Part shown: piece after piece, positions 1 to 10,125 of the stretch | How the letters are laid out: each line of letters starts with the position of its first letter | Numbering within the stretch: position 1 is the stretch's first letter | Assembly (NCBI GenBank): GCA_963556495.2 | Contig: OY747716.1 | Span: 28,628,318 to 28,692,317 of the forward strand | Direction of reading: 5' to 3' | Source of the DNA: Valencia hispanica | Lineage: Eukaryota; Chordata; Actinopteri; Cyprinodontiformes; Valenciidae | Length of the DNA stretch: 64,000 bases | Program-made: the position numbers and the translations under genes | The notes under the pieces: generated by a model | Database searches by the model: none | Seen by the model: only the letters and a program-made list of their open reading frames with translations | Told to the model about the DNA's origin: nothing

Positions 1-707
1 GACTGAAGACACTTTGTTGCTGTAGAATAGTCTCATGAAGAGGATGCTCAGGGTTGTCCATAATTCTTTAGATTTTTTGAGGAATCCTTCTTTGCATCAT
101 CATCTCCAGAGGTTCCACAGTTGTCCCCAGAACTGAACCAGCCTTCTTTATCAGGTTGTTTAGCCTTTTTAAGTCGTGATGCTGCTACCCCAACAGATGA
201 ACACCAAGGTATTTATACTCCTCAGCCACCTCCACTTCTTCACCCATAATGGAAACAGTGTTTGACTTATCCGTTTCTTCTGAAATCTACAATCATCTCC
301 TTTGTTTCTGTTCACATTCAATGTAAGATGATTGTTTCCACACCATGTCACAACGAGGTCCACCAGCTCTCTGTATTCAGCTTCTTGATACACCCGACAA
401 CTGCAGAGTCATCCGAGTATTTCTGCAAATGACGGGTCTTTAATTTATACTGAAAGTCTGAGGTGTACAGAGTGAAAATGAATGGTGAGAATACGGTCCC
501 CTGTGGTGCTCCTGTGCTGCTGAACACCTAGTTTGACACAATCCTTCAGTCTCACAAACTGTGGTCTGTTTGTCAGGTAATCATTGATCCAGGTGATTGT
601 GGAGGGCTCCACTTGTCTCTTCATGAGTTTCTGACAAAGCAAATCAGGCAGAATTGTGTTCAATCAAAGAAAGAAATCAAAGAACATGATCCTCACATTA
701 CTGCCTT
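1..707 (-). mobile_element. Rex1-like LINE fragment (reverse transcriptase 3' part), internally deleted
   Basis: The sequence is clearly related to the intact Rex1-like element at 31.1-34.0 kb and lies in the same minus orientation. It covers the end of the reverse transcriptase palm and the thumb/C-terminal region. The frame is broken several times, with fragments on the minus strand at about 169-393 and 445-663. Compared with the intact copy, about 165 bp are missing at positions 200-207, where the text jumps from the CCCCAACAGATGA segment to the GGTATTTATACTCC segment. Similarity ends near 707. The copy runs off the left edge of the window, so its true 3' end cannot be seen. It is a dead fragment. 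The clade name is from recognition of the protein, not a search. Confidence 0.85.
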
Positions 708-894
708 TCACCTGGCTGAAAGAAGGCTGCAAAACATATCTCTCGTTTAAGACAAATTTGGCCATTTTAATTTTTTCTGGTTGCAAAAAACACACAAAGC
801 AGCTCTATGGAAATTAATGTAGCACCCCCAATTCTTTAATTAAAGTGTCTGTTTTAAAACATGACAAGTTGCAATGCCTGTTAAGCAGTTCACT
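708..894. other. No recognised feature
   Basis: Short A+T-rich stretch between the LINE fragment and the next repeat. I see no coding frame or repeat here. Confidence 0.5.
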
Positions 895-1310
895 TCTGTC
901 AGGTTGCGGTTTAAAGAGGACCCAGATGCAGAACTTAAATGAACTCAGATTTTAATAAAATAATAAAATGCAAACTTACAAATGATAACGAGGAAACCAG
1001 GAAACATGGAGACCAGGGAACGCGGAAAGACAGACCAGGGATGAACAGGGAAAGCAGGAACCAGGAAGTGAGAAATTACAACGAACCAGCGAGTAGTGAC
1101 TGAAGGAGAGGTGAATATATACTGAGGAGGAAATGAGGAATTGACTGTGAAGACCAATGACCAATTAGTGAGAGCAGATGCAGGTGAGAGGGAGAGAGCA
1201 GGTGGAAGTAATCAACTGGGACAGGAGATAAAATGGCTGGGAGACAGAAAACTAAAGAAACATAACAAACAAAAACAAACAAAAACAAAACAACCAAAGG
1301 CTAAAGTCCG
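895..1310 (-). repeat. Dispersed fish repeat, minus orientation, 3' terminus at left
   Basis: Read on the minus strand this stretch ends with a polyadenylation-like TTTATTAAAATC region, then TTCTGCATCTGGGTCC. That matches the style of the 3' end of the repeat at 18480-19335 (TTCTGCATGTGGGCC). Both also contain Pro/Ser/Gln-like tandem sequence. I infer they belong to one repeat family, probably the 3' region of a LINE or an LTR. The small open frames across it do not resemble any protein I know. Confidence 0.4.
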
Positions 1311-1460
1311 GAGGCCTGCGACGAAGGAGCAGGAACCTGGGAGGCCTGCGACGAAGGAGCAGGATCCTGGGAGGCCTGCTACGAGGAACCAGGAGACAAG
1401 GAGGCCGGCGACGAGGAACCAAGAGACGAGGAGGCCTGCGACGAGGAACCAGGAGACGAG
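1311..1460. repeat. Minisatellite A, 30-bp unit, five copies
   Basis: Five head-to-tail 30-bp units start at 1311, 1341, 1371, 1401 and 1431, each beginning GAGGCCTGCG or a near variant. The first two share the AAGGAGCAGG type and the last three the AGGAACCAGG type. The array is open in one plus frame only because the unit length is a multiple of three. Confidence 0.9.
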
Positions 1461-1470
1461 GAGGCGTGGG

Positions 1471-1570
1471 GGCCTGTGGCGGAGAACCTTGTGGCGTGGA
1501 GGCCTGCGGCGGAGAACCTTGTGCCGTGGGGGCCTGTGGCGGAGAACCTTGTGGCGTGGAGGCCTGCGGC
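1471..1570. repeat. Minisatellite B, 30-bp unit, 3.3 copies
   Basis: Units starting GGCCTG(T/C)GGC at 1471, 1501, 1531 and 1561 (partial) follow block A after a 10-bp junction. They keep the same period and the same GGCCTG start but have a different body (GGAGAACCTT). Alternate units match best, suggesting a 60-bp higher-order unit. Confidence 0.85.
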
Positions 1571-1580
1571 TATTTCTTCT

Positions 1581-1599
1581 TGTGTGTGTGTGTGTGTGT
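1581..1599. repeat. (TG)n microsatellite
   Basis: About nine TG dinucleotides immediately after the minisatellite. Confidence 0.9.
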
Positions 1600-1635
1600 T
1601 GTTTTCAATTGTGTTTTTGAGTGCTGCTGCTGCAA

Positions 1636-1697
1636 CAAGGAAAGTTCCCTTATAGGATTAATAAAGTATTTCTATCTACCTACCCATCCACCCATAG
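1636..1697 (+). repeat. Short retroposon tail (AATAAAGTATTTCTATC... type)
   Basis: The motif GGATTAATAAAGTATTTC followed by degenerate ATCTACC/ATCCACC tetranucleotides is the usual end of several fish LINE/SINE copies. The body is not recognisable, so only the tail is called. Confidence 0.4.
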
Positions 1698-1699
1698 GT

Positions 1700-2610
1700 A
1701 GTCTTACTTGATGAAATAGTCTGAACTATGGAATTGGAACATGGATTTTAATTCTACAAACTTTTTAACTTTACAGTGAATTTCTCACAGGGCTGTTATC
1801 TATGGACTTGGGGATCAATATATATTTTTTTAATTTCACAGTGGTAACATTTTTACAGGAGAGCTTTATTTTAGAAAATCTTATGAAAACCGATTTCCAA
1901 AGATCCTGAATGTCTGTCTGCAGAATATTGAACAAAAAATAAGAAACAACTTCAAAAATCCCGTTCATATTAGCTGCAGAAACATTATAAAATCTAGTTG
2001 TTGCGTTTCCCTTGGATGCGATGATGAACAGAGGAGGCGGAGCACATTGGAGAATTGTCAGCTGCCTGGCTAATGTTATCTTAGCAATCTGAGACCGTTT
2101 GTCAATGAAAACAAATACATGAGCTAACGTTAGCTGGATATTTGCACTTGAGTTGAACAACGGTTCGAGTATAACTTGTTCGCTGCCGCAATGTTAACAT
2201 CAGACGTATTATACTGACCGGATTTGGACTGCAGTGCAGTGCTGGGTTGACGGTTGGATCCGGGAGGAAGAGCTAATGAGGTAAGCCGGCGCGGTCGGTT
2301 ATTTCTTACAGGTATAGCACTGAGTGATGTCACTCATCTGTACCAAAAGGGCACCCATGGCAGCAGAGAATAACAAGAGATTGACAATGGAAGAAGTAGG
2401 ATGGTTGCCCCGTTTCTGTTTGCTATGTTGTTATACACAGTCTAGTTGTCGTAGCTTTTCTTATTTACTTTATCTTCCATTCTACTTCGCCAGCAACTCT
2501 TCCAATTTTTTCAAATGCCAGTTGTTTTGTGGTGTCTGCTGATATCATTTTCCACTGAGTTACAACTAATCAGCAGGAGTTAAGCACAAGTCAACCCCAG
2601 CGACTCAACC
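1700..2610. other. Non-coding stretch with promoter- and splice-like sequence near 2160-2400
   Basis: No supported gene. At 2220-2290 there is a G+C-richer, CpG-containing patch ending in a consensus donor (GAG|GTAAGC at about 2280). This is followed by TTTCTTACAG at about 2302-2311 and an ATG at 2357 opening MAAENNKRLTMEE. It could be the leader of a transposon gene or a host first exon, but no continuation is found. A GCTAACGTTAGC palindrome lies near 2124. Confidence 0.3.
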
Positions 2611-2769
2611 GGGCCATTTCCGAGTACATACCCCAAGGCAGGTACTCAATCGGTTCCTGTAAAGGTACGGAATGTGGACCCTTCAGGCCCGTCCAGTGTA
2701 ACAGAGACACACTGATACCGTGAAGGTCCGCTAAAATTACCCGGAAGTTCGGATACTGGAAATGGGCCT
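2611..2769. mobile_element. Candidate small MITE
   Basis: An approximately 159-bp block starts GGGCCATTTCC and ends GGAAATGGGCC, giving imperfect 11-bp terminal inverted repeats. No convincing target-site duplication is visible, so this is tentative. Confidence 0.3.
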
Positions 2770-3384
2770 AAAGTTCCAGGAAGCACTGTAGGAAATACTG
2801 ATAGGAAATAGTTAAAAAACTGACTAGGTGCTGCACTTGCATGTGCAGTGTTAAAAGTGAATTAAAAAGTGGATCCTCTACACAAGCCCATGAGAAACAC
2901 TTACATAGAGCTTGCCCAATTTCATTCTCATTCATGTAGACATGTAAATATATTTCAGTCGTTCTGGGTGACTGCACTGTCTAAATATTTCCAGAGATCC
3001 ACTCTTGTGGATGACATTAAAGGGCAAATGCTCCTGCCCTCTGAATTACCATCACAATGCAGCCGTCTGGTTATTATCTTTCCACTGAGTGTCGACAAGG
3101 GAGTTACTTCAGGAGTTAATGACCAGTGGAGAAGTAAAAAGGCAGAGTTAGGGTTGGAACATTTTCTTCATACCAATCAGGACTCATCTGACTGGAATGT
3201 CTGTCCATTTGTTTCAACATGAGAAAGCTCAATAAAGGGAACATTCCTTAATATTGATGACCTTTTGTTTGGTCAAGTTAAATAGAGAGCAATTTAGGAA
3301 GACAACAGTAGCTTTCTTGTAACAGCTAGCCAACTGTGATGATTGCGGTGCGCGATAGTTTCAGGCCTTTAGTTCTAGTCTGAA
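2770..3384. other. No recognised feature
   Basis: A 117-codon open frame on the plus strand (2869-3222) lies here, but its product has no recognisable domain. Nothing else supports a gene. Confidence 0.4.
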
Positions 3385-4065
3385 GTTTACATACAAGAAT
3401 GTTGTAATATTAAGGCCTTTACATTTTTATTTGGGGCTGGGATGATATATCAAAAAGCAAATTTGATACAATTAAAAAAACAAGAGTTGGATACATAAAT
3501 CTGAATTTATTGTGGATTTTCACTAATTCACATGTAGACATAAATATAAATTCAAGCAAATCTTTTATTAGGACTGACATATGGGCTTTGGGAATGCCAT
3601 GCCAGAAGCTCAATTTATTCATTTGAGAATCCATTTTGTTATCAATTTTCTGTTGGAACACCCAATTGTATCCTCAGATGAAAGAAAATTGTTGAAGATA
3701 CTCAGGAACAAATCCAGAAATGGCAGTGTTACTATCAGCATGGTTGCAAACTCTGAAATAAATCTTTGCTCCAAGGTGGATATCTTCAAGTTCAATTGAA
3801 AATTGCAGCAGGCCACATGGACATGCAAAACAACTTCTGGAGAAAGGTTTTATTACATAGATGAAAACAATTAAAATATTTGACTACATAAACAAGAAGT
3901 GTGCTTGGCGGAGTCATAAAGCTTTCAAACTGACCACTGTACCGACTGTCCAGCATGGTGGTGATAGTATCATGGCAAGAGTCTTATTAGCCTCATATGG
4001 TACTGGTATATTGTACCATTGCATAAGGTGGTAATTGCATAAGGTGATAATTATTCCACCTGGAA
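3385..4065 (+). pseudogene. Heavily decayed Tc1-like transposon
   Basis: The left part carries GAAGTTTACATACA, a typical start of Sleeping-Beauty-type Tc1 elements. The middle contains a sequence recognisable as the 'ggacatgcaaaacaacttctggagaaaggtttta' type segment before the second catalytic region (about 3818-3852). Near 3950 a CAGCATGGTGGTGATAGTATCATG stretch corresponds to the KHGGGSIM block of Tc1 transposases. All frames are broken by stops and indels. Boundaries are approximate and the right terminus was not found. Confidence 0.6.
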
Positions 4066-5243
4066 TTTTTTTTCTTTCAAAAAAGCATCAAATGCATCAT
4101 TAAAAGTCCAAAGATACTTTCCATAGTCATGGTGAGTGAACTGTAACCCATGTATTTTATATTTTTCTCATTGCATTGTAACTTTCGATTCACTATTAAA
4201 AGAGTCAAGTTACTATTTTACATGTGCCAATTATTTATAGCTTTCCTCCTTTTTTAGTATGAACACCACTTTTTGTATAAGTAATGCATTCCATGCACGG
4301 TCACATTTTATCTCTACGGACTGTCGTCAGCTTGCTCAGTCTGTTGAGAGATTAAAGTGAGACCTCCCAACCAGCTTTGCAGGAGTGACAAACAGTGTAA
4401 TGAGATTACTAGGTAAAATATGCATCCATGTGTCTGCGAAAGTATATAGTGGACTTTCATGTGAGTAGATAGAGACTCAGACAACAAAAAATGGAATGTG
4501 TTTCAGTCCTATAGAGGTAGGTCAAAGTACAGGCAGCATCAAATGTGGTGTAGCTATTGCACATTTAGACCAAAATTCCCTCAGTGACTCATTAATTACA
4601 TACTTCGGTGTGGTGCTTGTCGTCCATTTTAAGCAGGCTGCTGATGATATGACAAGACATTCTGCACCTGAGCTGGGAAACACAAGCAAAAAAGAACAAA
4701 ATATCAGCTAGTCTTCTCACTTTCATTGTTATTGAGAAAATGTACCTCGCTTTCAGGGTCTGTATCTCTTTCTAATTATTTACCCCATCCTCCCGAGCAC
4801 CTGGATTCAATTGGTTACATTAATCAGCTTGTCGATGCAGACTCCAACTCCCTGTTCTAGCAGCAGACTTCTGTGCTTTCTTCTTTCCTCACTCTTCTCT
4901 GCTTTCTTCTCTGTTGCTCTGTAAAAGGGAATCAAGTGACACAATTCGTATTTGCATTTTCACGTCCAGCATTCTCATTTGCTACTATTTCTTTCTTCAT
5001 GTCTGTCTGGTTTGCAGTGGGATGTGCCCTTTCTTAGACTCCATGCTGATTATGAGACAGAGGCCATTAACCGCACTGTGGCTAAATGCTTTGTGAACAG
5101 TTACAGTAAATCTTAGATTAAAAGATAATAATTTTGGCAAGACAAAGATTTTTTGCTTATCTGGTCCAAATCTTTCTGCGTCACAAAACTCCAAATTCAA
5201 AAAGCTTATATTATAAAGGATTAACTTTACACATCAGGTCGTC
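4066..5243. other. No recognised feature
   Basis: A+T-rich non-coding sequence. Open frames here are short (up to 71 codons) and without recognisable domains. Confidence 0.5.
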
Positions 5244-5246
5244 TAA

Positions 5247-5965
5247 TGGCACGTTCACACCGGTCAGTGCGTCCAGGCAGCAGGGCAGCTAGATTACATG
5301 CAAGTCTATGGTATCTATGCATCAAGTGGGCGACAAGCTGCCCCGCAGCAAGTTGTGCGCATCGGCGCAGCTGGCATCAACGCGTCCACGCGGCTGCTGC
5401 TCGGATGAGATGACGGACTGTTTGAGCAGCTGCTGCGTGAAGTTGGGAAACTGAACTTTCGGGCAGCAAACGCGGGGCGTCAACCAATCAGAGCGACTCT
5501 TTGTACTGATGTAGTTACTCCCTCCATGGGTGGATCGGCGAGTCATTCATTCAAGATGGAGGATCAACTCGTCGCTGTGTGTAATTTTCGTGAATTGTAT
5601 GACCCGTCTTCATCTTTTTACAAAGACAGGAAGAGATCGGATCTAATTTGGAGGAAGATATCAGAGGATATTGGAGTGCCAGGTAAGCAGTTAAATATTT
5701 TTCTTTTAACTTCTTATGTGTTTAGACGACGTTGTCTGGCTTGTGTGGCTTCATTAATTAAATAAACCCAAGCCACGCGACATGATCCACCATGTTGTAA
5801 ACAACTGGCAACAGACAAATCCACACCCCCACGCTGACGTAATGACGTGACACGCTGACCCAGACTACAAAGTGTGCAAGCAGCTGGGTTTTAACTTTAA
5901 AGCGTCGACTTTCATCCGTTTGAGCGATTTGACGCCTGAACGCGCTGACCGGTGTGAACATGCCA
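5247..5965 (+). mobile_element. PIF/Harbinger-derived element, 719 bp, complete ends
   Basis: Both ends carry matching inverted repeats: the left starts TGGCACGTTCACACCGGTCA and the right end, reverse-complemented, starts TGGCATGTTCACACCGGTCA, with similarity continuing through GCG. The element is flanked on both sides by TAA (5244-5246 and 5966-5968), the 3-bp TWA target duplication typical of PIF/Harbinger. Inside is one exon of a MADF-domain protein and no transposase. It is therefore a deletion derivative of an autonomous element whose second gene encodes the Myb/SANT/MADF partner protein. Confidence 0.85.
5556..5682 (+). CDS. MADF-domain exon of a Harbinger accessory protein (first coding exon only)
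   Basis: The ATG at 5556 opens MEDQLVAVCNFRELYDPSSS and continues through a YKDRKRSDLIW segment. This is the first helix and the loop of a MADF (Myb/SANT-like) DNA-binding domain, where the ELYDP and YKD(R/K)xxxxxxW positions are conserved. An upstream in-frame ATG at 5526 exists; 5556 is preferred because MEDQL is where MADF similarity and the usual short N-terminus begin. The exon ends at a consensus donor (CAG|GTAAGC) at 5683. In PIF/Harbinger elements such proteins bind the element and help import the transposase into the nucleus. No acceptor with the rest of the domain is seen before the right end at 5965, so this copy would not make a full domain unless spliced to flanking DNA. Confidence 0.75.
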
Positions 5966-6180
5966 TAACAGAGGATGAATAAAGCTTCCTCAGACTTGAG
6001 TTAAAATGCAGAGATTTCTTTTTATTAGTCACACCTCAACTGTGGAATACATCCCCTCCTGTTTATAATTACTGACAGTGTTGAGGTATAAAGAATGCAA
6101 TGTGTTTCATATAAAAACGATTTAAGGCTTTTGTTATCTTTACACTTAATGTTTTTATTAATTGTTTTTTATTTATATTC

Positions 6181-6466
6181 TAGGGCTGTACAGTGGCACA
6201 GTTGGTAGCACTGTTGTCTCGCAGCAAGAAGGTCCTGAGTTTCAAATATGGACCGGGGTCTTTCTGCATAGAGTTTGCATGTTCTCCCTGTGCATGGGTG
6301 GGTTCCCTCTGGGTACTCTGGCTTCCTCCCACAGTCCAAAAACATGACTGTTAGGTAAATTGGTCTCTCTAAATTGCCCTTAGGTGTGAATGTGTGCGTG
6401 CATGGTTGTTTGTCCTGTGTGTCTCTATGTTGCCCTGTAATGGACTTGTGACTTGTCCAGGGTGTA
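6181..6466 (+). mobile_element. tRNA-headed SINE-like repeat, 5' part
   Basis: The start carries a Pol III A-box-like TGGCACAGTTGG followed about 40 bp later by a degenerate B box (GAGTTTCAAATATGG). After this comes the conserved GTTTGCATGTTCTCCCTG / TGGGTTCCCTC body and the GGTCTCTCTAAATTGCCCTTAG segment. The same repeat resumes at 8032 after a Tc1 insertion, and a second 3' half is at 14771-14957. Confidence 0.7.
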
Positions 6467-8029
6467 CAGTCGTGGCCAACAGTTTTGAGAATTACATAAA
6501 TATTGGAAATTGGAAAAGTTGCTGCATAAGTTTTAATAATAGCAATTTGCATATACTCCAGAATGTTATGAACAGTGATCAGATGAATTGCATAGTCCGT
6601 CTTTGCCATGAAAATTCCAATGCATTTCATTGCTGTCATTAAAGGACCTGCTGAGATCATTTCAGTAATCGTCTTGTTAACTCAGGTGAGAATGTTGACG
6701 AGCACAAGGATGGAGATCATTATGTCAGGCTGAATGGGTTAGAATGGCAGACTTGACATGTTAAAAGGAGGGTGATGCTTGAAATCATTGTTCTTCCACT
6801 GTTAACCATGGTGACCTGCAAAGAAACACATGCAGCCATCATTGCGTTGCATATAAATGGCTTCACAGCAATCATTGCGTTGCATATAAATGGCTTCACA
6901 GGCAAGGATATTGTGTCTACTAAAATTGCACCTAAATCAACAATTTATAGGATTATCAAGAACTTCAAGGAAAGAGGTTCAATTCTTGTTAAGAAGGCTT
7001 AACAAGAATTGAAGGGGTCCAAGAAAGTCCAGCTAGCGCCAGGATCGTCTCCTAAAGAGGATTCAGCTGCGGGATCAGAGTGCCACCAATGCAGCTTGCT
7101 CAGGAATGGCAGCAGGCAGGTGTGAGCACATCTGTACGCACAGTGAGGCGAAGACTTTTAGAAGATGGCCTGGTGTCAAGAAGGGCAGCAAAGAAGCCAC
7201 TTCTCTCCAAAAAAAAACCATCAGATAGTTCTTCTGCAGAAAGTGTGGTGAATGGACTGCTGAGGACTGGGGCAAAGTCATAGTCTCTGATGAAGCCTCT
7301 TTCCGATTGTTTGGGGCATCTGGAAAAAGGCTTGTCCGGAGAAGAAAAGGTGAGCGCTACCATCAGTCCTGTGTCATGCCAACAGTAAAGCATCCTGAGA
7401 CCATTCATGTGTGGGGTTGCTTCTCATACAAGGGAGTGGGCTCACTTACAGTTTTGCCCAAAAACACAGCCATGAATAAAGAATAGTACCAAAACACCTT
7501 CCAACAGCAACTTCTTCCAACAATCCAATAACAGTTTGGTGAAGAACAATGCATTTTCCAGCACGATGGAGCACCGTGCCATAAGGCAAAAGTGATAACT
7601 CGGGGACCAAAACGTTGAAATTTTGGGTCCATGGCCTGGAAACTCCCCAGATCTTAATCCCATTGAGAACTTGTGGTCAGTCCTCAAGAGGCGGGTAGAC
7701 AAACAAAAACCCACTAATTCTGACAAACTCCAAGAAGTGATTATTAAAGAATGGGTTGCCATCAGTCAGGATTTGGCCCAGAAGTTGATTAAGACCATAC
7801 CCAGTCGAATTGCAGAGGTCCTGAAAAAGAAGGGCCAACACTGCAAATACTGACTCTTTGCATAAATTTCATCTAATTGTCCATAAAAGCCATTGAAACG
7901 TATAAAGTGCTTGTAATTATATTTCAGTGCATCACAGAAACAACTGAAACAAAGATCTAAAAGTAGTTTTGCAGCAAACCTTGTGAAAACTAATATTTGT
8001 GTCATTCTCAAAACTTTTGGCCACAACTA
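6467..8029 (+). mobile_element. Tc1-like transposon inserted in the SINE
   Basis: The left end CAGTCGTGGCCAACAGTTTT and the reverse complement of the right end (TAGTTGTGGCCAAAAGTTTT) form terminal inverted repeats of about 27 bp. A TA dinucleotide lies on each side (6465-6466 and 8030-8031), the standard Tc1/mariner target duplication. Rejoining the flanks restores the SINE segment GGGTGTA|CCCCGCC. Length 1563 bp, typical for the family. Confidence 0.9.
6772..7853 (+). pseudogene. Tc1-like transposase, broken
   Basis: The N-terminal paired-like helix-turn-helix lies at 6772-7002 and the second DNA-binding part at 7080-7283 (WQQAGVSTSVRTVRRRLLED). The first catalytic Asp region (VIVSDEASF) follows at about 7277, FQHDGAPCHKA near 7555, and SPDLNPIENLW near 7650 supplies the last Glu, giving a DD34E layout. 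The pieces are in different frames, with in-frame stops between them. A 33-bp direct duplication in the N-terminus (6838-6870 repeated at 6871-6903) repeats the residues IIALHINGFTA. The stop is at 7851-7853. The gene cannot make an active transposase as it stands. Confidence 0.85.
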
Positions 8030-8031
8030 TA

Positions 8032-8116
8032 CCCCGCCTTTCAACCAATGAATGCTGGAGATAGGCACCAGCCCCCTGCAACCCTGCAGAAGATGGACGG
8101 GTATAGATAATGGATG
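8032..8116 (+). mobile_element. SINE-like repeat, 3' part
   Basis: Continues the repeat at 6181-6466. It contains the conserved GGAGATAGGCACCAGCCCCCTG segment and ends at GATAATGGATG, the start of the usual GATG tail. Confidence 0.75.
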
Positions 8117-8660
8117 CAATTATATTCTATGAAGAAAATATTGATTTCAATCTTTAAAAAGTGCTATACATACTAAATCTACTTAATCTGAGTCCTCAAT
8201 AACCGAGTGTAGAAAGAACACAAGCATGCAAACTTTTTCTTGCAAGGTAACAACAGTGCTAACAACTGTACTGCTGTGTAGTCTGGAATTAAAAGAAAGT
8301 ACCCTACTTTTATTCAGACGTGTCATACTGACAACTACGGTAATGGAAAAGAAGTTTGTCACGTTTTTCTTATTGCTATAGTTTACTTTGGTAATACTAA
8401 ATTATGTTTAATCTCAAGTAATATGTGGTCACTTCAGCTGTTCCTCCAAAGGCAAACACTGAAAGGCAACAGTATCCAATAGAAAGAATGTACCAAAAAT
8501 GCACCAATAAAATGGTAACTGTTCACGATTTCACCCCCACCTTGCACCCAACCACTATTAGTGTAGGCTCTTTTCTACCTTTTAAAAAACAACTTTTCAA
8601 TTTGCCCTGTTGAGACCTATAAAACTGCTGCATGATCTGCACAACTTCCAGAAGAAAGAA
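8117..8660. other. No recognised feature
   Basis: A+T-rich non-coding sequence; no supported frame. Confidence 0.5.
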
Positions 8661-9260
8661 GACAGAGTTAAAGGAGCTGTTTGTAAAAAATTTATTTCAA
8701 TTAATCCTAAAATGGCCCTGATATGTCACTAGACATTAAGAAATCAGTAGTACGTAGTACGGCCAGGATATTGTCATTTAAAAAGTGAAGTTGCAGCCCT
8801 CAACTGATGTTGATGTTGTCATCTTGTGTTTTGGCCTGAAGCGCCACCCTCCAACTATCTTCCAATCACAAAGTAGAGTAGCAGAGTTTCGGTATCGGGG
8901 TTGCCAGCTCTGCTCTAGTTACTACAGCTGCAGCTACAAAAGTGTTTCGGATAAAAAATGTCTAACGTTACTTCACCTAAAAGACCTCGTTATCATTCAG
9001 AAATACGTCGTGAGAAAGTCCAAAATAAAACAAGGATTTGTATAGGAGATGCCTTTGCAAGATGGAGACGGCTGAAAGCAGAGAAGAATTTGAAGACATA
9101 CGCCAACGTTGCTAATTTTCTCCTGGACAGGTAAGAATCATCTATGTTTGGCTAACTTGTACTTAATGTAAATGTAAATTCAAAAAATTCATGACAGTCA
9201 AACAAAGTTATGCTTATTCGTGCAAAGTAACGTTACTTTAGCGCATATGGAGGAGGAGGG
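8661..9260 (+). mobile_element. 5' part of a fish DNA transposon (family uncertain)
   Basis: The ATCCTAAAATGGCCCTGATA...CACTAGACATTAAG segment (8704-8741) is of a type I recognise from the ends of dispersed DNA transposons in fish genomes. It is followed by a leader rich in splice-like and CpG sites and by the coding exon at 8958-9130. I cannot find the matching right end, so the extent is approximate. ISL2EU- or Kolobok-type elements are candidates, but that is a guess. Confidence 0.45.
8958..9130 (+). CDS. First coding exon of a transposon-associated protein (RWRxLK...VANFLLD type)
   Basis: The ATG at 8958 begins a 57-codon open exon (MSNVTSPKRPRYHSEIRREK...) that ends at a consensus donor (GACAG|GTAAGA, GT at 9131). 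A basic N-terminus is followed by IGDAFARWRRLK and VANFLLDR. That pattern recurs at the start of many fish proteins of transposon origin and probably forms a small helical domain. No second exon follows before the next repeat, so the gene is truncated. Function is unknown; the family link is from memory of the pattern, not a search. Confidence 0.5.
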
Positions 9261-9437
9261 TTATCGAATTGAAAAGGTAAGGAATTCTTTGGGGGGACAA
9301 AACGGCAAAGGAACTCTCCACCAGGACAGCAGGGGGGTAGACCTTGTCTGGCGGGTCTGCCTACCATTGCAGTGACGTCCTTGGTCTAAGAAAGTTTATT
9401 TACTTCAGCTTGTAAACGCACATTCACTCAAGGAGCA
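9261..9437. other. Leader-like stretch, no gene
   Basis: G-rich patch (GGGGGG at about 9291 and 9330) and possible promoter sequence before the next candidate exon. Confidence 0.3.
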
Positions 9438-9561
9438 ATGGCTGACGGAGAGCAAGTTTTGATAGAGCTGGAAAGCTTTTTACTTGAAGTTCAGCTCATA
9501 GAATACTCAAAAAACGCATGGAAACAAACAAACACAGCGGTCTGTGTTGTGCCACAGATAG
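9438..9561 (+). CDS. Candidate short first exon, unrecognised
   Basis: The ATG at 9438, in an acceptable context (AGCAATGG), opens MADGEQVLIELESFLLEVQL and stays open to ATAG|GTAGGT (GT at 9562). About 41 residues, acidic at the start, then leucine-rich. No domain is recognised and no downstream exon was found. It may be another transposon leader exon. Confidence 0.3.
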
Positions 9562-10089
9562 GTAGGTTTTGGCTATGAATAATTATGAATAATTGCTTAG
9601 GGCAATTATTAATCAGATTAATAATTTTATGTAAAAATTACCTCGTTTAGGGCACCACCTGGATTCCAGGAATATCAATAGCCAAATTGTTCAGTCTCAG
9701 TTTACGTTTATGATTACCTGCCTGATAAGGCTGAGATAATTAAACAATATATGAAGGAATAAGTTCTTGGCGTACCTGAACAGCAAGTTACTACACATGT
9801 AGGTGAAATAACAACAACAGTTTTCCAAAATACAAGAGTTTATTACAAGAATTCACTTTCAGTTAACATACTTTAATCAACAAACTCACCAAACTAGTAA
9901 AACACAACTAAACTACTGAGAAAAGAATAACGATAATAAAACTCACACTCCGAAGTAAAACAGTAAAAGTGATAAAAATGCACAAAAATAGAAACAAACA
10001 ATAAATTGATAATGATGTCACAGTTCAGAATGAATATGTTTGCTCAAAGACCAAGGCTTGTATTGAACAGTGTTGGGAATAAAGCTAAG

Positions 10090-10125
10090 TTAGTTTTAAA
10101 CTAATTGCGATTAGTTTAAAACTAA
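10090..10125. repeat. Perfect hairpin, 16-bp arms, 4-nt loop
   Basis: Left arm 10090-10105, loop TGCG, right arm 10110-10125. Each arm contains TTAGTTTTAAACTAAT or its complement, and each is itself partly palindromic, so a cruciform is possible. Confidence 0.8.

Noticed and set aside
1141..1620. 159-codon plus-strand frame
   Set aside because: Its length comes from 30-bp minisatellite units that are multiples of three; composition is Arg/Thr/Gln repeats with no domain.
6181..6260. Functional tRNA gene
   Set aside because: A- and B-box-like motifs are present but the B box is degenerate and the sequence continues as a SINE body; no cloverleaf was found.
6169..6660. 163-codon minus frame
   Set aside because: Antisense to the SINE and the left end of the Tc1 element.
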